Assembly: GCA_022709625.1 (NCBI GenBank)
Contig: JAKLIL010000031.1
Location: forward strand, 1-11,326
DNA: 11,326 bases
Direction: 5' to 3'
Source: Verrucomicrobiota bacterium
Lineage (GTDB): Bacteria; Verrucomicrobiota; Kiritimatiellia; CAIQIC01; Lenti-01
The first letter of the stretch is position 1; each line of letters opens with the position of its first letter. The notes under the pieces are model-generated. The model saw only the letters and a program-made list of their open reading frames with translations, ran no database searches and was not told the DNA's origin. The translations under genes were made by a program, and so were the position numbers. Positions 5,408 to 11,326 of this stretch are shown in pieces.

Positions 5408-6376
5408 ATGAATCGATTCTTGATATGGGCCATAGCCGCCGCCGGCGCCGCGGCGGCGCCGGCGCAACCGACGGGCGACACCAGCCTGCTGCTCGACAGC
5501 TACGCAGCCCTGGTCAACGGCAGGGTGATCACCGTGGGCCAAATCCTGGCCACGATGCAACCCGTCCAGGAACGCCTGGCCGGCCGTTACGACGGCGCGG
5601 AACTCCGCGACAAACTGGCGGCCGAATACGAGAACGTGCGCAACGAACTCATCGAATCCGAACTCATCTTGGCCGATTTCGAAGCCCTGGGAGGCACCCT
5701 TCCCGACCGGGCCATCGAGGACCACGTCAACACCGTCATCCACGAGCACTTCAACAACGACCGCGCCGCGTTCCTGCAGGCTCTCTCCGAAGAACGGATC
5801 ACCTTCGAGGAATGGCGCAAGCGGATGAAGGAGCAGGCCATCGTCCAATCCCGGCGGCAAACCGAAGTCGGCGCCAAGATCATGATCGCCCCCTTGGACC
5901 TGCAAACGGCCTACGAGAGCCGCCGCGCCGATTTTTCGATCCCCGAGCGGGTGCGTCTGCGCACCTTGGCGCTCCCGGCCACCACCAAACGAACCGGGGC
6001 GGCCAAAATCCGCGCCATGATTTTGGCCGGCCAGACCACCTTCGAGGCGGTGGCCGCCAAGGGCGCCACGCTGCAGGACACCGGCGAATTCATCGAGGCG
6101 GACAGCCTCCAGAATGCCCTGCGCGACGGCATCGCCGATTTGGCCCCGGGCGGCATTTCCGAACCGGTCAAGATCGAGAAGATTCTTTATCTGGTCGAAC
6201 TGGTCGAGCGGCAGCCTGCCCGGATTCGCCCCTTGGCGGAAGTCGCCCCGGAAATCGAAAAGGAAATCCGCCGGGCCGAGTTCTTGCGGTTGAACCGCAT
6301 CTGGATGGATACCCTCCGCTCCAAATACTACGTGCAGTTGTTCACCCACGACTTGAACGGCTTTTTCAACCCGTGA
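5408..6376 (+). CDS. SurA-like periplasmic chaperone / peptidyl-prolyl isomerase
   Basis: 322 residues. MNRFLIWAIAAAGAAAAPAQ is a Sec signal peptide, so the protein acts in the periplasm, where SurA-type proteins escort outer-membrane proteins. Residues 30-155 match the SurA N-terminal helical fold: AALVNGRVITVGQIL, then LRDKLAAEYENVRNELIESELIL, ending in EEWRKRMKEQAIVQ. Residues 160-290 look like one degenerate parvulin-type domain, with LAPGGISEPVKIEKILYLVEL as its closing segment. E. coli SurA is longer (428) with two parvulin domains; here there is one, without the usual GGDLGW-like core, so isomerase activity is uncertain. The stop overlaps the pdxA start, the same gene pair as in E. coli surA-pdxA. 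The start is supported by the signal peptide and the -10 element just upstream. Confidence 0.85.
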   Translation: MNRFLIWAIAAAGAAAAPAQPTGDTSLLLDSYAALVNGRVITVGQILATMQPVQERLAGRYDGAELRDKLAAEYENVRNELIESELILADFEALGGTLPDRAIEDHVNTVIHEHFNNDRAAFLQALSEERITFEEWRKRMKEQAIVQSRRQTEVGAKIMIAPLDLQTAYESRRADFSIPERVRLRTLALPATTKRTGAAKIRAMILAGQTTFEAVAAKGATLQDTGEFIEADSLQNALRDGIADLAPGGISEPVKIEKILYLVELVERQPARIRPLAEVAPEIEKEIRRAEFLRLNRIWMDTLRSKYYVQLFTHDLNGFFNP

Positions 6377-7362
6377 TCACGCCGACCATCGGCATCACCG
6401 CCGGAGATGCCAACGGCATCGGCCCGGAAGTCGCGCTTCGGGCCGCCAGGAGGCCGCAACCCGCCAATCGCCGCCTCGTGTTGATCGGCCACCGGGACGT
6501 CTGGGAACGCGCGGGAACGGCGATCGGCGTCGCCGTGCCGCCCGAACGGACCACCCTCGATCCGCCCCTGCCCCGCCGTTGCACGTGGGATCCCGACATG
6601 GCCCCGCCGCCCCGGCCTCGACCCGGCCGGGTCCAAGCCGACGCCGCTCGCGCCGCCTACGGGTATATCCTATCCGCCGTGGCCGCCGCGCAGAACCAGC
6701 GGCTCGACGCCATCGTCACCGCCCCGATCAGCAAGGCCGGCTTCCAACTGGCGGGAATCCGCGAACCGGGCCACACCGAACTTCTCGCGTGCCTAACCGG
6801 CACGCGGCGCTATGCGATGATGCTGTTCGGCGACCGGATCCGGGTTGTGCTCGCCACCCGCCATCTCCCTTTGAGAAAAGTGGCCGACGCGCTCACCGCG
6901 GACGCCATCGTCGAAGCCGTCGAAATGCTCGTGCGCGGCTTGCCCTGGATGGGATTCCGGCGCGCGCGCATCGGCGTGTGCGCGCTCAATCCCCACGCGG
7001 GCGACGGCGGCGCCCTGGGCACGGAGGAACGGACCATCATCGGGCCCGCGCTGGCCCGTTGCCGCCGGCGCGGCTGGAACGTCGCGGGTCCGATTCCCGC
7101 GGATGCGATTTTCCACCAGCATCTCGTCGGCCGCTACGACGCCGTCGTGGCGATGTACCACGACCAAGGCCTTGGCCCAATGAAGATGCTGTCCTTCGAG
7201 CGCGGCGTGAATCTGACCCTCGGCCTGCCGATCGTGCGAACGAGCCCCGACCATGGCACGGCCTATGACATCGCCGGCCAAGGAAAAGCCGATCCCGCCA
7301 GCATGGCGGCGGCCATCGACTGGGCCGCCCGGCTGGCCATCCGCCCCAACCCCTGGGCCTGA
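6373..7362 (+). CDS. pdxA: 4-hydroxythreonine-4-phosphate dehydrogenase
   Basis: 329 residues, the same length as the E. coli enzyme. PdxA oxidises 4-phosphohydroxy-L-threonine with NAD(P), part of DXP-dependent vitamin B6 synthesis in the cytoplasm. Motifs in order are GDANGIGPEV at 11-20 (usual form GDPAGIGPE), TAPISK at 116-121, GHTE at 133-136, HLPL at 164-167, NPHAGDGG at 206-213, YHDQG at 262-266 and SPDHGTA at 291-297. His164, His208 and His263 correspond to the three metal ligands of E. coli PdxA. It starts at GTG 6373, which overlaps the surA-like stop (GTGA), so translation is probably coupled. An upstream extension of the frame exists but only shadows the surA-like gene. Identity is secure. 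Confidence 0.96.
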   Translation: MITPTIGITAGDANGIGPEVALRAARRPQPANRRLVLIGHRDVWERAGTAIGVAVPPERTTLDPPLPRRCTWDPDMAPPPRPRPGRVQADAARAAYGYILSAVAAAQNQRLDAIVTAPISKAGFQLAGIREPGHTELLACLTGTRRYAMMLFGDRIRVVLATRHLPLRKVADALTADAIVEAVEMLVRGLPWMGFRRARIGVCALNPHAGDGGALGTEERTIIGPALARCRRRGWNVAGPIPADAIFHQHLVGRYDAVVAMYHDQGLGPMKMLSFERGVNLTLGLPIVRTSPDHGTAYDIAGQGKADPASMAAAIDWAARLAIRPNPWA

Positions 7363-7363
7363 C

Positions 7364-7382
7364 CACGGCAGCGGGGGCCGTG
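7364..7382. terminator. Possible hairpin between convergent pdxA and tsaE
   Basis: CACGGC (7364-7369) and GCCGTG (7377-7382) form a 6-bp stem with a 7-nt loop just after the pdxA stop. There is no T-run on either strand, so it may only slow or protect transcripts. Nothing else is visible in the 53-bp gap. Confidence 0.3.
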
Positions 7383-7415
7383 CTTCGCCGCGCAGCGCCC
7401 CCCCTCTCCACCCGG

Positions 7416-7865
7416 CTACTTCGCGTCTGCCGCCCCCCGCACCCACGTCACCAGCCGCGAACCTTCGTCCGCTCCCGGCGCCAAGTTCACGTGCCAGCAG
7501 TCGGCGGGCAACAGGTCGGCGATCCGTTCCGCCCATTCGATGGCCACGATGCCGTCGAAATGGAACAGATAGTCCTCGAGCCCCAGGCCGAAGGCGTCCG
7601 CCGCGCCGCGCACGCGGTAGAGGTCGACGTGCGCCAATGGCTTCGTCCCGCGGTATTCGTTGATCAGCGTGAAGGTCGGACTGCCCACCGCACGCCGCAC
7701 CCCCAGCGCCTTCGCCAGCCCCTGCACGAAGCAGGTCTTGCCCGCGCCCAGCTCGCCGTGCAGGCAGAGGACGGTCCCCGCCGGCATTTCCGCCGCCAGT
7801 TTCGCCGCCAGCGCTTGCGTTTCCGCCGCCGACTTCGTCTCGACTTGCCGCGTGGTCTTTTCCAT
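7416..7865 (-). CDS. tsaE: tRNA t6A biosynthesis ATPase TsaE
   Basis: 149 residues, normal for TsaE (YjeE family). It is the ATPase partner of TsaB and TsaD in making the t6A modification at position 37 of ANN-reading tRNAs. The Walker A motif GELGAGKT is at 37-44, SPTFTL at 62-67, HVDLYR at 79-84 and EWAERI at 110-115, all family signatures. ATG 7865-7863 is preceded by AGGGTGG about 8 nt away. An in-frame extension to about 7982 lacks family character and overlaps the divergent kinase start, so I reject it. tsaE converges on pdxA and diverges from the kinase gene. The partner genes tsaB and tsaD are not in the window. Confidence 0.96.
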   Translation of the reverse strand: MEKTTRQVETKSAAETQALAAKLAAEMPAGTVLCLHGELGAGKTCFVQGLAKALGVRRAVGSPTFTLINEYRGTKPLAHVDLYRVRGAADAFGLGLEDYLFHFDGIVAIEWAERIADLLPADCWHVNLAPGADEGSRLVTWVRGAADAK

Positions 7866-7866
7866 G

Positions 7867-7905
7867 GCTTGCCACCCTGGCCGAAATCCGCGCCGCTTGG
7901 CAAGC
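7867..7905. repeat. Inverted repeat in the tsaE-kinase divergent region
   Basis: GCTTGCCA (7867-7874) and TGGCAAGC (7898-7905) are perfect 8-bp inverted arms 23 nt apart. One arm ends 1 bp before the tsaE start codon. In the tsaE leader it would pair as a hairpin covering part of the ribosome binding site; as DNA it could be a two-site operator. I could not find convincing -35/-10 pairs for either gene in this 91-bp gap. Confidence 0.4.
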
Positions 7906-7956
7906 GTCCAATTTCGCGGTTTCCTTTCCGGACGGTTTCCCCCAAAATGGCCGGTC

Positions 7957-10299
7957 ATGGAACCTGCGTACCGCCCAGCCACTCCGCCGACCTTGCCCGG
8001 CTACGAGATCCAGCGGCTGCTGGGCACGGGCGGCACCTCCACCGTCTGGCTGGCCAAGCAACTCTCCCTCGACCGCGTCGTTGCCATCAAAATCCTCTCG
8101 CCCAACCTACGGGCTGACGCCGCCGCGCGCGAGCAATTCCAGAAGGAAGCCCGCGCCGCCGCCCGGCTCTCCCATCCGGCGGTCGTCGGCATCGTTGATT
8201 GCGGCGAGCATCAAGGCACGCTCTACTACGTGATGGAATATCTGGCGGGCACCAACCTCGCCGCTTGGCTGGCCGACCACCAGCGCATGGCCCACGGCCA
8301 AGCCCTCAAGTTGGCCGAAATCGTCGCCGGCGCCCTCGATGCCGTCTGGCGCGAAGCGGCGCTGATCCATTGCGACGTCAAGCCCGGCAACATTCTGCTG
8401 GGCACCGATGGCGCGGTCAAGTTGACCGATTTGGGGCTCGCGCGCATTGCCGGCTCCGCCGCCACCCGCGAGCCTTCCGCCTGCATCGAAGGCACGCCCA
8501 CCTACATCGCCCCCGAGCAAATCGAAGGCCGCGAGGCCGACTGCCGCTCCGACATCTATTCCCTCGGCCTCACCCTCTACCATCTATTGACCGGCACGCC
8601 CCCGTTCGAAGGCCGCTCCCTCGATGCCATCCTCGAAGCCCAGCAAACCGATTATCTCCCCGATCCCTGCGAAATCCTGCCGCACCTGCCGGTTTCCTTC
8701 GGCTGGCTCCTCGCCAAAATGACCGCCAAGGATCCCGCCAAACGCCCGCAGAGTTGGACCGAAGTTCTCAAAGACCTCCATCAAATCAAGCAGGGCAAAT
8801 CCCCCCTGCCGCCCTACCCCGCCGAAGACGAGAGCACGATTTTGCTCAGCCCACGCCATCGGCCCGGCGCCCGCGCCAACACGCTCAATCTTTCCCCCGC
8901 CGCCAAAAAGGCCATCACGTTGTCCGGCTCCGAAGCTCTGATTGGCAAAAGCAAGCGGTCCACTCCCTCCATCGGCTCTTCATTCGGCAGCGGGTTCCTC
9001 CGGTTCGCGCTCTTTCTGCTCTTCTTGGGCGGCGTGGCCGGAGCCCTTTGGTTCTTTGTCTTCAAAGAGCATCCCGAGCGCATCGCGCAAATCAAGGCCG
9101 CGCTGAAAGGCGAGACGGTCGCCCCGCCGTCCCAAGCGCCCAATCCCGCCGGGGGCGGAACCTTTCATTTCTCCGGCGACAAATCCGCGGCAGCTGCGTC
9201 CGGCGACGCCGTCGCCGGCTCCGGGGTTACGCCGGTTGCCGCTGAAACGAATCTGCCGCCCGAGCCGCCGCCGCTGTCCGCGGGCACCGCCAGCGTCACG
9301 CCCGGGGCCTGGAACCATCCCGGATTCATCCAGGCCGCCAATCTTTTCAATCAGGCGCTGACCGCCTATCAGACATGCTTGAAGAATCCCGACCCGCAGG
9401 ATGCCGCCCTCCTCGCCATCATCTCCGATGCCCAATACGCGGCGGTGCTGTTCGAAACCATCAAGCCGGATGCGCCGGCCAACGTCCCGGTGACCCTATA
9501 CGCCAACCAGTGCTACCAACTCGTCAACGACGCCCGCCGGGCGCGCCTGACCCTTGCCGACAAGAAAAACCTGTTTGCCCTCGCGCCCAAGAAACGCCAC
9601 GCCGCGCTCGCGCCCTATCCCACGCCCGTGCCCGATCCCGCCGACTCCTTCGCGCCCCGCTACATGCAGTTCGGATACGCCTGGGACACCCTGCCGGCTC
9701 CGGTGGACCGCCCCGAAACCACCGAGTTCGTCTTCCTGCTCTCCACCGTCGCCGAGCCTTCGCCCGACACCCGCGCCCAACCCGGACTCTACATCCACGG
9801 CCCGCTCAAATGGCTGATGCCGATAGCCGACGCCTGCCGCGTCCTCGCCGCCAAGCCCGGGCAACGCATTCCCGTCGAAGGCGCCCCGTTCCCCTACGGC
9901 GGCTTCTTCATGCAGTCCTTCCCGGCCGGTCGCCTCGGTGCCATCGGACCCGGCCAGCCCCCCTATCCCACCCTGCGCCTCATCGCCGATTGCGAAGACC
10001 GGCTCGTGGGCGTCCAACTGGTCGACGACCAACCCGCCTCGCCCCTGCAGAATTCCCCCGCCTCCTTTTCGCTGGTCACCAAAACCATGGATTTCGCGAC
10101 CGGCCGGACCATTCCGGACAAGGGCGACATGCGCGTCGCGCAACGCACCATGCGGGGCGAAGGCACCCTGCGCATCGATTCCGAAGTCGTCGATTTCGTC
10201 GCCGGCCCCGACGGCACGCCCGTGTATCGTTCAGTCCTGCTGCTGCCGCAGGCCGTCGCCAACAACCTGCTCTACCATCTGATCGGCGCCGCCGACTGA
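7957..10299 (+). CDS. Transmembrane Hanks-type Ser/Thr protein kinase with large outer domain
   Basis: 780 residues. The cytoplasmic kinase domain is at about 16-275: glycine loop GTGGTSTV at 23-30, VAIK with Lys45, helix-C Glu64, catalytic loop HCDVKPGN at 138-145 (Asp140, Asn145), DLG at 158-160, APE at 185-187 and DIYSLG at 199-204. All ATP-binding and catalytic residues are present, so it should be active. HRD is replaced by HCD, making it a non-RD kinase. A Ser/Thr-rich linker leads to one membrane helix at about 347-369, then a Pro/Ala-rich stretch, a helical TPR-like part near 453-530 and a beta-rich C-terminus from about 560 to 780. I recognise no known family for the outer part, which may sense an envelope signal. 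ATG 7957 gives the kinase its natural N-terminus; no ribosome binding site is seen. Confidence 0.93.
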   Translation: MEPAYRPATPPTLPGYEIQRLLGTGGTSTVWLAKQLSLDRVVAIKILSPNLRADAAAREQFQKEARAAARLSHPAVVGIVDCGEHQGTLYYVMEYLAGTNLAAWLADHQRMAHGQALKLAEIVAGALDAVWREAALIHCDVKPGNILLGTDGAVKLTDLGLARIAGSAATREPSACIEGTPTYIAPEQIEGREADCRSDIYSLGLTLYHLLTGTPPFEGRSLDAILEAQQTDYLPDPCEILPHLPVSFGWLLAKMTAKDPAKRPQSWTEVLKDLHQIKQGKSPLPPYPAEDESTILLSPRHRPGARANTLNLSPAAKKAITLSGSEALIGKSKRSTPSIGSSFGSGFLRFALFLLFLGGVAGALWFFVFKEHPERIAQIKAALKGETVAPPSQAPNPAGGGTFHFSGDKSAAAASGDAVAGSGVTPVAAETNLPPEPPPLSAGTASVTPGAWNHPGFIQAANLFNQALTAYQTCLKNPDPQDAALLAIISDAQYAAVLFETIKPDAPANVPVTLYANQCYQLVNDARRARLTLADKKNLFALAPKKRHAALAPYPTPVPDPADSFAPRYMQFGYAWDTLPAPVDRPETTEFVFLLSTVAEPSPDTRAQPGLYIHGPLKWLMPIADACRVLAAKPGQRIPVEGAPFPYGGFFMQSFPAGRLGAIGPGQPPYPTLRLIADCEDRLVGVQLVDDQPASPLQNSPASFSLVTKTMDFATGRTIPDKGDMRVAQRTMRGEGTLRIDSEVVDFVAGPDGTPVYRSVLLLPQAVANNLLYHLIGAAD

Positions 10300-10308
10300 T
10301 TTCCCGGT

Positions 10309-11326
10309 CTAATTGCCCAGCCAGCGGGTCGGGAGGGCGTAGAAATTGGTGGGATGGTACGTCCAGGTCCACGAATTGCCGAGCCCGCCGTTGCGGGAAA
10401 CGATCACGATGACGTCGTTGGGCTTGAAGTAGTTCGGGGGCACGAGCACGTTGCTGCCGGCGAAACGCCAGACGCCGTCGACGTCGCAGTAGATCGTGCT
10501 GCCGCCGAGCACGCCCTTGCTGGCGGTGTTCATGGTGTAGATTTCGTCGCTGGAACCGCGCGGGCCCTTGACGAAGCCGCATTCGAGCAGGCGCATTTCG
10601 CTCGGATGGGCCGCCACGGGCAGGCGCAAGGCCGCCACGTTGTAGACCAGGGTGGCGACCCGCCCGCTCTGGACGCCGGTGGCGATGGTCTGGCTGAAGC
10701 CGTTGGTGGGTACCTGGACGATGGGCGACCAGACCATGGCGGGCACCTGGACGGGCTTGCCGGAGAGGTCCAGTTCGTTGACGTCGACCGCGGTGGTCGT
10801 GACGTAGTTGCTGGGAATCGGATTCGGCAAGGTAATCGAGAACCCGCGGGTGAAGAAGTTCGACGGTTGCGACAGGGTGGTGACATCGCCGCCGCCCACC
10901 TGCATCCAGCGGCCGGAGGCATTGAGGTAATACTGGTCCGAAGTGGGTGCCGCCGGGCCGGAAGAATAGAATTCCACGACCGTGGCGCCGGAATCCGGCA
11001 AGGCGCTGGGGCCGCCCGGGAAGTTGTCGATGGCGCCGAACACCCCGCTGAACGTGTTCACGTAGGGCACGCCGTGCAGGGCCACGAAGTTCTGGCCGCG
11101 CGAGAGCACGACGTTGTGGAGGGCATAGACTTCCTCGCTGGCGAGGGGCCGCTGGGCCTCGCCGAACTCGTTGGTCAGCCGCCAGCGGTCCTTGTACGAT
11201 GCCCGGAAGAAGCGCATCTGGCCGCGGGGGCGCGCCAGGCCGCCGTCGTCGACGAACCAGTTGGTGCGGATCGAACCCAGCAGCCGCCAGGCGTTGTCGG
11301 GACGCTCCTGGAACCGGCCGGCGTCC
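10309..11326 (-). CDS. Probably exported protein of unknown function, 5' end outside the window
   Basis: 338 codons are visible, ending in TAG at 10311-10309. The frame is still open at base 11326, past the internal ATG at 11217, so the N-terminus is missing. The sequence is rich in Asn, Ser, Thr, Gly and aromatic residues, with few Lys, as in secreted beta-structured proteins. Two stretches look related: YYLNASGRWMQVGG followed by PSNFFTRGFSITLP, and IYCDVDGVWRFAGS followed by PPNYFKPNDVIVIVS. This suggests a duplicated module. It resembles large paralogous families of exported proteins in Verrucomicrobiota-type genomes, but I cannot name the family with confidence. Its 3' end is only 9 bp from the end of the convergent kinase gene, with no terminator in between. 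Confidence 0.7.
   Translation of the reverse strand, partial: DAGRFQERPDNAWRLLGSIRTNWFVDDGGLARPRGQMRFFRASYKDRWRLTNEFGEAQRPLASEEVYALHNVVLSRGQNFVALHGVPYVNTFSGVFGAIDNFPGGPSALPDSGATVVEFYSSGPAAPTSDQYYLNASGRWMQVGGGDVTTLSQPSNFFTRGFSITLPNPIPSNYVTTTAVDVNELDLSGKPVQVPAMVWSPIVQVPTNGFSQTIATGVQSGRVATLVYNVAALRLPVAAHPSEMRLLECGFVKGPRGSSDEIYTMNTASKGVLGGSTIYCDVDGVWRFAGSNVLVPPNYFKPNDVIVIVSRNGGLGNSWTWTYHPTNFYALPTRWLGN

Noticed and set aside
5305..6372. Upstream part of the pdxA frame as coding
   Set aside because: It is a His/Arg/Pro-rich shadow of the surA-like gene. PdxA starts at GTG 6373 and has the family's exact length.
7660..7956. Longer N-terminus for the kinase
   Set aside because: It overlaps tsaE on the other strand and has no kinase or signal character. 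ATG 7957 lies 15 codons before the kinase domain.
1..11326. Mobile element, prophage, defence or biosynthetic cluster
   Set aside because: No transposase, integrase, terminal repeats, effector nuclease or biosynthetic enzyme set is visible. The genes are mostly housekeeping or envelope-related.

Overview
The window is GC-rich chromosomal DNA from a Gram-negative-type bacterium. The clues are a SurA-like periplasmic chaperone next to pdxA, several proteins with Sec signal peptides, a membrane-anchored Hanks-type kinase with a large outer domain, and an Arg/Gly-rich protein. The style resembles the PVC group (Verrucomicrobiota, Kiritimatiellota or Lentisphaerota). That placement is an inference from gene style, not from a marker-gene comparison. 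I see no phage, IS element, CRISPR array, integrase, toxin-antitoxin pair or defence cassette.

Left part (1-2540). A minus-strand operon runs rplU - rpmA - obg - an Arg/Gly-rich ORF that leaves the window at base 1. A clear sigma70-type promoter lies in front of rplU. A strong GC hairpin sits between rpmA and obg and may act as an attenuator. Back to back with this operon, on the plus strand, is tRNA-Ala(GGC) with its own promoter and a downstream terminator. The region serves translation and ribosome assembly.

Centre (2540-5330). On the minus strand are an HU-family DNA-binding protein with a textbook terminator and an IspD-family cytidylyltransferase. The IspD homologue lacks the usual catalytic Arg and Lys of the N-terminal loop. 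A plus-strand terminator with nine T's lies between them with no obvious plus-strand gene to serve. Upstream of ispD is an AT-richer stretch of about 280 bp. It holds a leader hairpin and a possible 29-residue plus-strand micro-ORF with a strong ribosome binding site. Next comes a large exported, low-complexity protein of unknown function on the minus strand.

Right part (5330-11326). A SurA-like chaperone and pdxA overlap by GTGA on the plus strand, the same neighbour pair as in the E. coli surA-pdxA operon. The surA-like gene and the divergent exported-protein gene both have -10 elements so close to the start codon that leaderless mRNAs are likely. tsaE (tRNA t6A synthesis) converges on pdxA and diverges from a 780-residue transmembrane Ser/Thr protein kinase of the HCD (non-RD) type. 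The kinase gene ends 9 bp from a convergent, 5'-truncated gene for a probably exported protein with two related beta-rich modules.

The most interesting items are the atypical IspD, the kinase with its unassigned outer domain, the divergent leaderless promoter pair, the orphan terminator and the hairpin between rpmA and obg. I do not see a multi-gene system that I could defend as new.
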